The notes: a model not told the origin generated them from the letters alone. Positions 1-8,143 are shown, numbered from the stretch's first letter. The stretch: 64,000 bases of DNA from Rhizobium bangladeshense (GCF_001662075.1 NZ_LYPL01000008.1:186001-250000); one strand, 5' to 3'. Numbers and translations: made by a program.

Positions 1-149
1 AGCGCGAGCATGGCGACACAGGCCAAGGCGACGACGATGATCGCGCCTTCCGCCGACAGCAGTCGCCGTATCCAGGTTGCAGGTCGCGTGTGGGCACGAG
101 TTCCCGCTCCGATGGCCGCATAGGCTGCCTGATTTGTGGGTTCCGTCAC
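1..149 (-). CDS. Membrane protein, N-terminus only (cut by window edge)
   Basis: Reading the minus strand from a GTG at 149-147 gives an open frame to the window edge: a polar start of about 33 residues with several Thr/Ala/Arg, then a hydrophobic stretch (AIIVVALACVAMLA) typical of a first membrane helix. The GTG overlaps the TGA of the upstream reductase gene (GTGA), which implies translational coupling and the same operon. By analogy with arabinose-lipid clusters this could be a polytopic glycosyltransferase that uses the lipid-linked sugar. That is inference only, because just 49 residues are visible. Confidence 0.55.
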   Translation of the reverse strand, partial: MTEPTNQAAYAAIGAGTRAHTRPATWIRRLLSAEGAIIVVALACVAMLA

Positions 150-895
150 AGCCGCAACCTCTTGAAGATGGACTCTGGGATTGACCGGATTATCGTCATG
201 AGCGGTCGCCAGACCGCCCTGACGTAGAGGACGTCACTGCTGCTCCCGCCCTCGGCGGCCGCGAAAATCTTTTGCGCCACCTCCTGCGGTTCGGCCGTGA
301 GAAGCGGCGGAAGTTTCATCCCATCGGTCATGCGCGTGCGAACAAAGCCGGGCTTTACGGTCAGCACGCGCACGCCGGATCGGGACAGCCTGTTCCTCAG
401 GCCAGACAAGAAGGCGGTCAAACCGGCTTTGGCGGCGCCATAGACATAGTTCGACGCTCGTCCGCGATCGCCGGCAACAGAGCTCGTTCCGACGATCGTG
501 CCCGATCCGCGCGCCTCGAAACGCTCGGCCAGAAGACCAAGAAGCAAAGCCGGCCCCTCGAAGTTCGTCCGCATGACCATGGCGGCATATTCGAGCTCCT
601 GTTCAGCCCGGGACTGCTCACCGAGTTCGCCGACGACGCAGACCACCGTGTCCGGCAAGGGTGAGACGGCACCGAGGAAGGCCTCGAAGCGAGCAGTCTC
701 CAGGATATCGAGCTCATGAACGGTGACAGCTGCTCCCGTCCGTGCGGCGATGTCGTCGGCTTCGCGTTGAACGGCCGCGCGCGTCCGTCCCGCCAGATGA
801 ATTGCCCAGCCTGCCTCGGCATAGACAATTGCCGTCGCCCGACCAATATCCGAGGTCGCGCCGATCATGAGCAGTGTCTTGCCGGTCCCCTTCAT
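146..895 (-). CDS. Short-chain dehydrogenase, DprE2-like (decaprenylphosphoryl-2-keto-ribose reductase type)
   Basis: Protein of 249 aa with a Rossmann start (GATSDIGRATA near residue 10), an NxxG-like region, a Ser around 145 and the catalytic YxxxK as YVYGAAKAG. It resembles DprE2, the NADH-dependent reductase that converts the 2-keto-ribose lipid intermediate to the arabinose lipid. The ATG at 895 overlaps the stop of the DprE1-like gene (ATGA). A much longer open frame extends upstream, but it runs over the oxidase gene and has no SDR-like sequence, so the ATG was chosen. The assignment rests on family resemblance plus gene order; a generic SDR is the alternative. Confidence 0.8.
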   Translation of the reverse strand: MKGTGKTLLMIGATSDIGRATAIVYAEAGWAIHLAGRTRAAVQREADDIAARTGAAVTVHELDILETARFEAFLGAVSPLPDTVVCVVGELGEQSRAEQELEYAAMVMRTNFEGPALLLGLLAERFEARGSGTIVGTSSVAGDRGRASNYVYGAAKAGLTAFLSGLRNRLSRSGVRVLTVKPGFVRTRMTDGMKLPPLLTAEPQEVAQKIFAAAEGGSSSDVLYVRAVWRPLMTIIRSIPESIFKRLRL

Positions 896-2214
896 ATGCC
901 GAGCCTTTTTGCCAAGCGGGAATTGAAGCGACGATCGGCCCCGGTTGCTCTTCGCAGCTCCTTGAACGCGTCCAGTCTGGGGTAGCCGGATTCGAATGTA
1001 AGGCGGGACTGGCGCGCATCCTTGGCGAGATAGAGGCGCCCCCCTGCCTTGACAACCAGCTTGTCGATTTCGTCGAGCAGCCGCAACACGTGCTGTGTGG
1101 CCGGCAGGTCGAGCGCGAGCGTATAGCCCGGCGCAGCAAAGGAGAGCAGACCAGCACTGCCTCGCAGCCTTTTGAGAACGGCAAGAAACGAACCTTTGCC
1201 CGAGTGCGCGAAACGGTCGAGGATGCTCGTGAGGACCTGGAGTGCATCGGCGTCCGGCACCACGCATTGATGCTGGAGAAAGCCTCGTTTGCCGTACAAT
1301 CTGTTCCATTGAAGGATGCGGTCGAGAGGGAAGAAGTAGTTATCCCAATGGACCAACAAGGGCTTGGCCGACTTGCGAATGCCGGACCGGAAGTAGAGCT
1401 CATTGAAGGCGGAAACGCTCGCCTTGTTCAGGAGCCAAGCCGGCATATCGAGCGGCAGGGAAAGGGCCGCGCTGGAGGGCGAAGGAAAGCGATCGGCCTT
1501 CGGCGTCTCACTGACCTGCTCCTGTGTAGCGTGCTCACCCGCAAAAATCAGCGAACGTCCGAGAGAAGCGCCTTTCGATAGGCAATCGATCCAAGCCACC
1601 GAATAGGTCGCGTCCTCCGATTGCCGCAGCGCCCTCAATGCTTCATCGAGGTTCTCGGCAACGGTCGTCTTCTGGGTGATCCAGCCGGTCTCGATCGGCC
1701 TCAAGCGAAAGGTTGCTTCGGCAATGATGCCTGTCAGGCCCATCCCGCCGACGGTCGCTGAGAAAAGTTCCGTATTCTGCGAGCGGCTACAGGTAAGGAT
1801 CTCGCCGCTGGCGGTCACCAACTTGAATTCGTCGACGTGATCGCCGAATCCACCGTGGCAATGATGGTTCTTGCCGTGAACGTCTGATGCGACCATCCCG
1901 CCGATCGTGACGAACTTCGTGCCCGGAACCACCGGCGGAAAATAGCCGCGGGGCACCATCGAGCGCAGGACGTCGGAAAGCATAACGCCCCCCTCTACGG
2001 TGAGGACGTGATCGGTAGCATCGAACTTTTTCATCCGGTTCAATCCACCACACATCAATGTGGAATGCTCGCCGATCGCAGCGTCACCATAGGAGCGGCC
2101 ATTGCCGCGAGCGATCAAACCCGGGTGCGATGCTACAATCCCGCTCAGTGCCTCCGGAACCCGGCAGTTCAACACCTCGCTCTCATGACGCGGATAACGT
2201 CCCCAGCCCTCCAT
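892..2214 (-). CDS. FAD-linked oxidase, DprE1-like (decaprenylphosphoryl-ribose 2-oxidase type)
   Basis: Protein of 440 aa with a VAO/PCMH-type FAD-binding domain in the N-terminal half. Visible motifs are ARGNGRSYGDAA (about residues 35-46), PGTKFVTIGGMVASDVHGKNHH (split around 98-119) followed by GGFGDHVDEF, and GGMGLTGII. The SDxHGKNHH segment is very like the flavin-binding loop of mycobacterial DprE1. The C-terminal half is the substrate cap and ends PRLDAFKELRRATG...FNSRLAKRLGI. It lies 6 bp after the GtrA gene and overlaps the DprE2-like gene by 4 bp. Likely reaction: oxidation of polyprenyl-phospho-ribose at C2, with the DprE2-like partner completing epimerisation to arabinose. Confidence 0.85.
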   Translation of the reverse strand: MEGWGRYPRHESEVLNCRVPEALSGIVASHPGLIARGNGRSYGDAAIGEHSTLMCGGLNRMKKFDATDHVLTVEGGVMLSDVLRSMVPRGYFPPVVPGTKFVTIGGMVASDVHGKNHHCHGGFGDHVDEFKLVTASGEILTCSRSQNTELFSATVGGMGLTGIIAEATFRLRPIETGWITQKTTVAENLDEALRALRQSEDATYSVAWIDCLSKGASLGRSLIFAGEHATQEQVSETPKADRFPSPSSAALSLPLDMPAWLLNKASVSAFNELYFRSGIRKSAKPLLVHWDNYFFPLDRILQWNRLYGKRGFLQHQCVVPDADALQVLTSILDRFAHSGKGSFLAVLKRLRGSAGLLSFAAPGYTLALDLPATQHVLRLLDEIDKLVVKAGGRLYLAKDARQSRLTFESGYPRLDAFKELRRATGADRRFNSRLAKRLGI

Positions 2215-2220
2215 CGTCCG

Positions 2221-2652
2221 TCACGCCTCCCTTGGCTTGAAGACGAACTTTCGGTCGAGAGCGTATTTCGAGACATAGCCGATCGCCAAGCCGATCGCCC
2301 CGCCGGTGTATTTGGCAAGTTCCGTCTTCCAGAGTGTCCAGAAGGCAATTTCGAACCCCCAGAATATGAGCGTCGTCAGCACGCCGAACAAGCCGTACAG
2401 CGCAACCTTCGACATCTCGTCGCCATGCGAGGAGTAACGGTCGAAGAAGATCCAATTTTTGTCGAGAACATATTTCAGGGCGAAGCCGGCGGCGGTGCCC
2501 GCGAGGATCGATGGCATCAGGCCCGACCGTGGCGCTATTTGGAGAACGATCGCCTGGACCAAGAAATTGGCGGCGGTGGAGAGCACCGCGAAGGCGACAT
2601 AGCGGAGCGCGACGCCGGTGGAAGTGCTTCGCTGCTGGAACTGCGAGCCCAT
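2221..2652 (-). CDS. GtrA family membrane protein
   Basis: Protein of 143 aa with four predicted membrane helices (ALRYVAFAVLSTAANFLVQ; LMPSILAGTAAGFALKYVLDK; VALYGLFGVLTTLIFWG; YTGGAIGLAIGYVSKYALDRKFVF), the two-fold pattern of GtrA proteins, which handle polyprenyl-phosphate sugars. The repeated KYxLDRKxxF/KYVLDKNWIFF motif is visible in both halves. ATG 2652 was chosen because it has an AGGTGG Shine-Dalgarno 6 bp upstream; an in-frame start at 2676 would overlap the previous gene. In Mycobacterium tuberculosis a GtrA protein (Rv3789) sits directly before dprE1-dprE2, the same order as here, so a role with the arabinose lipid (flipping or anchoring) is likely. Confidence 0.85.
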   Translation of the reverse strand: MGSQFQQRSTSTGVALRYVAFAVLSTAANFLVQAIVLQIAPRSGLMPSILAGTAAGFALKYVLDKNWIFFDRYSSHGDEMSKVALYGLFGVLTTLIFWGFEIAFWTLWKTELAKYTGGAIGLAIGYVSKYALDRKFVFKPREA

Positions 2653-2662
2653 CGTGACCACC

Positions 2663-4204
2663 TCACATCGCGGCAAAGACGAACAGGCTGGCGGCCCCTA
2701 GCGTGGCAAGACTGACCTTGTCCCTGATAGCGAAGACCACCGGATCATCATGCATCTGCCCCCGATGGGCGAGCATGAGGATGCGCGCGATCCAGCAGGC
2801 AAGGACCGGACCGGCGAACCATAGCATCCCCGGCCGCTCATAGACGTCTCGTGCGTTGTCGCTCGCGGCATACAGGGCAAACAGCGTCAGCGCATTCATC
2901 CCCGCCCCCGCTGCCAAGGCACCCACCATGCCGATGTCGGCCTTCCTGTAGTCCCGGCCCTTGGAGTCCGGCAGGCGCGCGGCGCGACGTCCGATCAACT
3001 CGGTGTACCGTTTGACCAAAGCGAGCGAGAGGAACCAGCTCATCATGAAGGCCAGGAGCCAAGGCGATGGCCAAACAGAGAGGGCTGCGGCCCCTCCGAT
3101 CACCCGCGTGGTATAGAGAGATGCAAGGGCCACGACATCCAGGATCATTTTGCGCTTGAAGAAAAACGAATAGGCGGTTGTCAATGCAAAATACCCCGCC
3201 AACACAAGAACGAACCCTGGCGTCACCATGACGGCGACCATGAGCGATAGGAGAAGCAGGATTGGGATGACGGCAATGGCGTCTGAAAGCGGGATGTCAC
3301 CGCAAGCAAGAGGCCTGCGGCATTTCGTGCGATGGCCGCGGTCATCCTGGAGATCCACCAGATCATTGAGGATATAGACGCCGGAAGCACAGAGTGAGAA
3401 TGCGAGGAAAGCCAGACCTGCGTTGACCATACTGTGGGGATCGAACAGCTGATTTATCAGAAGCGGGACAAAGACCAGCCCGTTCTTGACGTACTGATGC
3501 ATACGCAACAGCCGCGCCCAGGTGCGCCAGGTCGCCTTTTCACACGGAAGATGTTGGACGTTGGCGCACTGACGGCTTAGTTTTTGCGCGACCGCGGGCG
3601 ATGTCCGTATTGCATAGGATTTGGCGGCATGGCGCCAGACAGGAAGATCAGCCACATCGTTGCCGATATAGTCGAACCCACTCTTTCCGAAAGCGCCGAC
3701 GAGTTGTTCCGCTTTGACATCGGCAGCGCAGTTCGTTGTTTCGTTGGTTGCAAACCAACCGTCGAAAAGGCCGAGATGTTCGGCGATTGCGGAAACGAGA
3801 CGCTCATGGCTCGCTGACGCGAGATAGATAGGTCGTCCCCCCTCCCTTGCGGCCCGTATCACCGTCAAGACCTCCTCGTCATAGGGAAGGAGAGCCGGAT
3901 CGAAATCCACCGGTTGTGAAAGACGGTGTTTCAGACGGGCTTTTCCACCGCACAGGGCCTTGACGAGATCCACAACCGAGTGAGGGCGACGAGCCAGTTC
4001 GGCGAAAGCAGTTTCGATCAGCAGATCTGATCGTACGAGGGTGCCGTCCAGATCAACCACCAATGGGCAAGGCTGCAGTAACGTTTCGAGGTTTCCGGGA
4101 CAGACCGCCGACGGCGGCGCATGCTTTGGCTCAAGGCGCCCATCCTCCTTGAGTCCCGGCAGAAACTCTCTTTGCAGGAGGAACTCACGTTGCAGCTCGC
4201 TCAA
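2663..4204 (-). CDS. HAD hydrolase fused to UbiA-type polyprenyltransferase
   Basis: Protein of 513 aa. Residues about 40-235 are a HAD phosphatase domain: VVDLDGTLVRSD (motif I), SASHERL (motif II) and YIGNDVADLPVW (motif IV). Residues about 240-513 are a UbiA prenyltransferase with about eight membrane helices and the Mg-binding motif NDLVDLQDDRGHRTK near residue 283. Such proteins transfer phosphoribose to polyprenyl phosphate. The fused HAD could remove the 5-phosphate, a step needed before the DprE1-like oxidase acts. The start is a TTG at 4204 with GGAGGGG 7 bp upstream. It is first gene of the minus-strand operon, with a GGAAC-N17-GTT box about 40 bp upstream. Confidence 0.85.
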   Translation of the reverse strand: MSELQREFLLQREFLPGLKEDGRLEPKHAPPSAVCPGNLETLLQPCPLVVDLDGTLVRSDLLIETAFAELARRPHSVVDLVKALCGGKARLKHRLSQPVDFDPALLPYDEEVLTVIRAAREGGRPIYLASASHERLVSAIAEHLGLFDGWFATNETTNCAADVKAEQLVGAFGKSGFDYIGNDVADLPVWRHAAKSYAIRTSPAVAQKLSRQCANVQHLPCEKATWRTWARLLRMHQYVKNGLVFVPLLINQLFDPHSMVNAGLAFLAFSLCASGVYILNDLVDLQDDRGHRTKCRRPLACGDIPLSDAIAVIPILLLLSLMVAVMVTPGFVLVLAGYFALTTAYSFFFKRKMILDVVALASLYTTRVIGGAAALSVWPSPWLLAFMMSWFLSLALVKRYTELIGRRAARLPDSKGRDYRKADIGMVGALAAGAGMNALTLFALYAASDNARDVYERPGMLWFAGPVLACWIARILMLAHRGQMHDDPVVFAIRDKVSLATLGAASLFVFAAM

Positions 4205-4242
4205 AGGAATTCCCCTCCGCTTGAAACCTCAGGAGTTCGTCG

Positions 4243-4267
4243 AACGCCGGCCGAGGCGGTTAGTTCC
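4243..4267 (-). promoter_or_regulatory. Putative EcfG-dependent promoter for the arabinose-lipid operon
   Basis: On the minus strand GGAAC (4267-4263), a 17-nt spacer and GTT (4245-4243) match the alphaproteobacterial EcfG consensus. The transcript would start near 4233 and give a leader of about 30 nt before the TTG at 4204. Confidence 0.6.
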
Positions 4268-4462
4268 ATTGTCGCAGAAATGCTCCTTCAGGTTGCGCTT
4301 ATCCCGCCCATCCCGAAATATTTCCCGGAAAACTCGTGGCCTGCAAGGGGATGATTGCCTCCGTTCATTCGTGATGGCTTGGAAATTGTGTCTCATCGAC
4401 GAAGTGTCGAAGAATGGAACAAAGCCAGGATACGCCGGGGCCGAGGAACTTCTCATCCTCCT

Positions 4463-4487
4463 GGAACAAAGCGGGAAGATTGAGGTT
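4463..4487 (+). promoter_or_regulatory. Putative EcfG-dependent promoter for the 4524-6476 operon
   Basis: GGAAC at 4463-4467, spacer of 17 nt, GTT at 4485-4487, placed about 37 bp before the ATG at 4524. A second GGAAC lies at 4455-4459 without a matching GTT. The rest of the 4205-4523 gap shows no other gene. Confidence 0.65.
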
Positions 4488-4523
4488 CGGCGCTGACACA
4501 CACTACAAGCTATGGAGGCCTCA

Positions 4524-5060
4524 ATGACTGACGTATTTTCCGCGCCGGAAGGAGAACGAAGCCGGCCTGCGGACGCCTCTCCGACCACTGATCTGAAAAA
4601 CAAGATCAGCGACGATATCAGCTCGACCAAGGAGATGGTGAAGGAGGCATCCGACGCCGGCCTGGATAAGGCAAAAGAGGTGTTCTCCGAGCAGGTGCAC
4701 TTTGCCGCTCATCAGCTGAGCGGCATTGCAATTGCATTGGAGAAGGTAGGGGCGGAGCTCGAAAGCTCCGATCAGCGGCACGTCGGGCGCTACGCTCGGG
4801 AACTCGGTCGCAGCGTTGCCAGTGCGGCAAGACGGGTGGAGGGCAAGGACCTCGGGGAGATGGCTATCCTGGCTGAGGATTTCGGTCGCAGGCAGCCGAT
4901 CGCGTTTCTGGGAATTGCCGCCCTCGCCGGGCTGACTGCAAGCCGGTTTCTGACCGCCTCCGCGAAACGGACCAACCAAGCCCAGAATAATAAGGCTCGG
5001 ACAACTGCTCCGTCTGCAACGGCATTTGTTTCGGGAAGCAAGGACAACCAAAATGGCTAA
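4524..5060 (+). CDS. Nutrient-deprivation-induced type protein
   Basis: Protein of 178 aa. The N-terminal two thirds are charged and Ala-rich with helical heptad-like stretches (DDISSTKEMVKEASDAGLDKAKEVFSEQV broken into repeats of K/E). Near residue 125 a hydrophobic segment (IAFLGIAALAGLTASRFLTAS) looks like a single membrane anchor. Rhizobial proteins of this shape are commonly named nutrient deprivation-induced protein; no enzymatic motif is visible. ATG 4524 was preferred over 4512 because GGAGG at 4514-4518 precedes it by 5 bp. The gene overlaps the next by 8 bp, so the three genes to 6476 form one operon, with an EcfG-type box upstream. Confidence 0.7.
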   Translation: MTDVFSAPEGERSRPADASPTTDLKNKISDDISSTKEMVKEASDAGLDKAKEVFSEQVHFAAHQLSGIAIALEKVGAELESSDQRHVGRYARELGRSVASAARRVEGKDLGEMAILAEDFGRRQPIAFLGIAALAGLTASRFLTASAKRTNQAQNNKARTTAPSATAFVSGSKDNQNG

Positions 5061-5469
5061 GCCATCTGAAAACACATCACTGGCCGAGTTGATCGGCGGG
5101 CTTTTGGGTGACGTTGCTGGTCTGCTGCGCAAGGAGATCGACCTCGCCAAAGCGGAAGCATCGGAAAAGCTGTCGGCTGCCTTAAGCGGCGTCGAAATCC
5201 TGCTCATAGGAACGATCCTGGCAATCGGAGCCGTCGGCGTGCTGTTGAGCGCCGTCGTCAGCGGTGTCGCCGCGCTGTTCGTGGCGCAAGGGTTCACAGA
5301 GCCTACGGCCAGTGCGCTCGCTGCGATCATCGTCAGCGTGGTCATCGGCCTTATCGCATGGATCATGATCAGGCGGGGCCTTGCGGCCTTCCGCCGCAGC
5401 AATTTGGCTCTTGAACGCACCACGACTTCGCTTCGTCGAGACGTGCAAACCGTGAAGGATAAACTCTGA
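5053..5469 (+). CDS. Phage holin family protein (DUF1469 type)
   Basis: Protein of 138 aa. A polar amphipathic start (SLAELIGGLLGDVAGLLRKEIDLAKAEASEKL) is followed by two long membrane helices (about residues 48-75 and 80-105) and a basic tail. This is the layout of the DUF1469/PF07332 family, small inner-membrane proteins called holin-like only by similarity and often found with DUF883/DUF3618 proteins in stress operons. Its ATG lies inside the end of the preceding gene, and its TGA overlaps the next ATG (TGATG), so translation is coupled on both sides. Confidence 0.75.
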   Translation: MAKPSENTSLAELIGGLLGDVAGLLRKEIDLAKAEASEKLSAALSGVEILLIGTILAIGAVGVLLSAVVSGVAALFVAQGFTEPTASALAAIIVSVVIGLIAWIMIRRGLAAFRRSNLALERTTTSLRRDVQTVKDKL

Positions 5470-6476
5470 TGGAAACGTCTTCAGACAAGTCGTCGCTGGA
5501 GCTTCAGCGCGAAATCGACCAAGATCGCCAGCGACTTGGGGAACGTATCAATGCAATCCAGGAGAGGATGTCACCTGGCCAACTGGTCGACGAGGTTATC
5601 GCCTACGCCAAAAACAGCGGCGGCAGCGAATTCGTCGGAAACCTCGGCCGAGCGCTTAAGGAAAATCCGCTTCCGGTGGCGCTGATGGGCATCAGCCTCG
5701 CCTGGCTGATGGCCAAAGGCACTCCTTCAACGGCGATCGGCTCAACGACGTCAACCGAGCCGGAATATGACCTCTATCCCGTTCAGGGGCCTGTGCGCCG
5801 CCTTGGGCCGCCGACCTCCGTCGGGGGCGTTCGATACAGCCACTTCTCCGACAGCACCGGCAAGACGCTTAAGGCTCTCACTGATGAATCGGGACGCCGT
5901 GCGGGTCATTTTGTCGATGAAACCGGCAAGACCTATCGCGGTTTCGTCGATGCCAGCGGCAAGCGGGTCGACCAGATTGTCGATGAGACCGGGGCTGTGC
6001 TGGACGCTGCATCCGGTTGGGCCGCCGAAAAGTGGGAGCAAGCAAAGACTGCTGTGCAAGGCATTTCCGACCGCGCAACGGAAACGGCGAGTGCGCTCGC
6101 CGGCCAAGCCTCTTCTGCCGTAACGAACCTACAAGAACAGACAAACAAGCTCAATACAATGATCCTCCACCAGTTCCGCGATCAACCGCTGGTCGGCGGC
6201 GCATTGGCTTTTGCAGTCGGAGCCGCGGTCGGCGCGGCGCTTCCGAGCACTGAAATTGAAGATGAACTCGCTGGCGAAGCATCGGATGCCACCAAGGAAG
6301 CGATAAGCGAACAGACCTCCGAACTTGTCGATCAAGGCACCGCCATCGCTTCCAATGCCTACCAACACGCGGTCGCGGTTGCATCCGACGCTCACGACGA
6401 AATCAAGGATCGCCTTTCTGAAGAAGTCGAATCCCTCCGCAAGCCAGGAGCCCGTGATCCAACGATACCGGGCTGA
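5469..6476 (+). CDS. DUF3618 domain protein with five 11-residue repeats
   Basis: Protein of 335 aa. Residues 8-45 match the DUF3618 pattern (ELQREIDQDRQRLGERINAI...MSPGQLVDE), followed by one membrane-like helix at about 68-82. Residues 127-181 hold five tandem 11-residue repeats of the form xDxxGKxxxxF/L (SDSTGKTLKAL, TDESGRRAGHF, VDETGKTYRGF, VDASGKRVDQI, VDETGAVLDAA). A long Ala/Thr-rich helical part and a second hydrophobic stretch (GGALAFAVGAAVGAAL, about 243-258) follow. It is last gene of the operon. DUF3618 proteins are thought to be envelope-associated stress proteins; no catalytic motif is seen. Confidence 0.75.
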   Translation: METSSDKSSLELQREIDQDRQRLGERINAIQERMSPGQLVDEVIAYAKNSGGSEFVGNLGRALKENPLPVALMGISLAWLMAKGTPSTAIGSTTSTEPEYDLYPVQGPVRRLGPPTSVGGVRYSHFSDSTGKTLKALTDESGRRAGHFVDETGKTYRGFVDASGKRVDQIVDETGAVLDAASGWAAEKWEQAKTAVQGISDRATETASALAGQASSAVTNLQEQTNKLNTMILHQFRDQPLVGGALAFAVGAAVGAALPSTEIEDELAGEASDATKEAISEQTSELVDQGTAIASNAYQHAVAVASDAHDEIKDRLSEEVESLRKPGARDPTIPG

Positions 6477-6754
6477 CCGCGACCGCGGCCTGACTGACGT
6501 TCAACCGGTGGCGTTGGCAGGCCGGCTTGTCGAACTGTCCGCCAATGACGATGGCGAGCCGGCCGCAACGCCAATCATCGTCCCAAAGGGGCGGCCGGCA
6601 AACGGCGGGAAGGATGCATTTGCCCGGCATCGGCGTGTTTTCTCTAACATGGACGAACATGATGCCGCGCTGAAGGGCGCCCTCCAATCGGAACCCGCGT
6701 CTTCAGTCTGTTGGATTTAGGTCCTCAGATTCGTCGAGGGTGCCGGGCCTCCGC

Positions 6755-7504
6755 TCAAAGGTAAGCTCGGGAAAAGAACACCGCGGTCGTCAAGAGAGCG
6801 ACCGCGAGGGTTACCGTCCGGACGATCGATGATGGCAGCCTGCGTCCGACATGCGCTCCGATCCACCCGCCGATAATGGCTCCCAATGTCATGGAAACGC
6901 ACTGTTGCCATACAATTGCCCCGGCCACTACGAAAACGACGACGGCGACCGCGTTCGCGGCAGTGACCATCACCATTCTTGTCGGATTGAGGCTCTTGAT
7001 CTCCCCGCCTCCGAGCACGCTCCATGCCGCGAGCATCATAAGGCCTACTGCGCCGCCGAAATAGCCGCCATAAAGACCGAGAAAGAACTGGACCATTGCG
7101 AAGGCCAGAACACGCGGACGTGCCTGCGTCTGAAGCTTTGCGCTGAGCCTTGGCCCTGCAGCCAGCATCAATGTCGCCACCAGCAAAAGCAATGGCAGGA
7201 TTCCATCGAAGATCCTGGATGGGGTTAGAAGTAACAAAACACTTCCGGCCACACCACCCAACACTGTCACGATAGCGATGGCCACGACATTGATACCGCA
7301 CACACTCTTAACCCCATCACGGTAGACCCACGAGCTCGCCATACCGCCGGGAAACAAGGCTAAAGTGCTTGTCGCGTTTGCGGCAACCGACGGCACTCCG
7401 ACCGATATCAGCGCAGGCAGGGATACGAACGACCCGCCGCCCGCCAGCGCATTCATGCTGCCTGCCAACAAGCCGGCCAGGAAAAGAAGAATAATATCAT
7501 ACAT
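6755..7504 (-). CDS. TSUP (TauE/SafE) family sulfite/sulfonate-type exporter
   Basis: Protein of 249 aa with about eight membrane helices arranged as two repeats, each with the TSUP hallmark: SMNALAGGGSFVSLPALISVGV near residue 16 (a glycine-rich loop with Pro) and GLYGGYFGGAVGLMML near 140. The family moves sulfite, sulfonates or other organic anions across the inner membrane. The substrate cannot be told from the sequence, and no sulfur gene is adjacent. The ATG at 7504 leaves a full-length protein. The convergent gap 6477-6754 and the upstream gap 7505-7887 contain no convincing gene. Confidence 0.85.
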   Translation of the reverse strand: MYDIILLFLAGLLAGSMNALAGGGSFVSLPALISVGVPSVAANATSTLALFPGGMASSWVYRDGVKSVCGINVVAIAIVTVLGGVAGSVLLLLTPSRIFDGILPLLLLVATLMLAAGPRLSAKLQTQARPRVLAFAMVQFFLGLYGGYFGGAVGLMMLAAWSVLGGGEIKSLNPTRMVMVTAANAVAVVVFVVAGAIVWQQCVSMTLGAIIGGWIGAHVGRRLPSSIVRTVTLAVALLTTAVFFSRAYL

Positions 7505-7887
7505 GTTCAGGTCGCCTTAGCACCGGAGCTCCGCCGAGACACTTGTCTAGAATCGCGGCCCAAGACAGTCGCGCCGGTTTAAGTCCTGTGCAAAAGCAGG
7601 CGCTTGAAACGATCCGCCTCCTCGGCGCCTCATTTCCCAGCCGAAGTTCGCGCTTTGGTTTCCGCAACTTGGAAAGCAGCTTTGTCATGGGGTTGCAGCG
7701 TTGTTGAGGTCATGCAACGCGATCAGGTATCATTGGCTCGGTGGGGAAAGGCACAAAGTCGACCGCCTTTCAACGAATAACGAAATCTTGATCGGGCACA
7801 ACAGTTTACCGATCGCCGCATCGGCCTATCTGCGCGGTAATCACACTGACGACGCCGGCTCTCGGCTGGCGATGGGGAGGGATAGGG
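7505..7887. other. Intergenic region, no gene seen
   Basis: 383 bp between the divergent TSUP and small lipoprotein genes. Short open frames here (for example 7497-7688 minus) lack a Shine-Dalgarno and have no protein-like composition. No EcfG or SigF box and no strong hairpin were found. Confidence 0.5.
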
Positions 7888-8076
7888 ATGTTGCAGATTC
7901 GCAAATCATTGGCAGCCGTAGCAGCCGTCATCGCGGTTGCCGTCTCGTTGCCTTCCTGCACGACCAGCTCAACCGACTCGGTGCAAACTGGCTCGGTTGG
8001 ATATAGCAGCGTCGACTATGGTCTCAGACCTGCCTGCCGCGATGGCTTCGGCAACGATCGGCCTTGCAGCTACTGA
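7888..8076 (+). CDS. Small putative lipoprotein
   Basis: Protein of 62 aa. Basic start (MLQIRKS), hydrophobic core of about 14 residues (AAVAAVIAVAVSL), then LPSC at about residues 21-24, which fits a loose lipobox with Cys as the mature first residue. The mature part is short, Ser/Thr/Gly-rich and ends with two further cysteines (PACRDGFGNDRPCSY), possibly a disulfide. GGGGAGG lies 7 bp before the ATG. Function unknown. The good ribosome site and signal peptide argue for a real gene despite the size. Confidence 0.65.
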   Translation: MLQIRKSLAAVAAVIAVAVSLPSCTTSSTDSVQTGSVGYSSVDYGLRPACRDGFGNDRPCSY

Positions 8077-8143
8077 ATGTATGGCCGGTCGGGGCGACCT
8101 TGGGATACACCGTCTGAGGCAGACATTTCATTCGGCTTCAGCT

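Noticed and set aside
146-1309. A 387-residue frame for the DprE2-like gene
   Set aside because: Its first 138 residues overlap the oxidase gene and look like shadow coding; the ATG at 895 forms the ATGA overlap and begins the Rossmann fold.
6685-6709. GGAAC...GTT near 6685 as an EcfG promoter
   Set aside because: The spacer is 15 rather than 17 and it points at the 3' end of a minus-strand gene.
7497-7688. 63-residue minus-strand frame upstream of the TSUP gene
   Set aside because: No ribosome site, strongly basic composition, overlaps the TSUP start.
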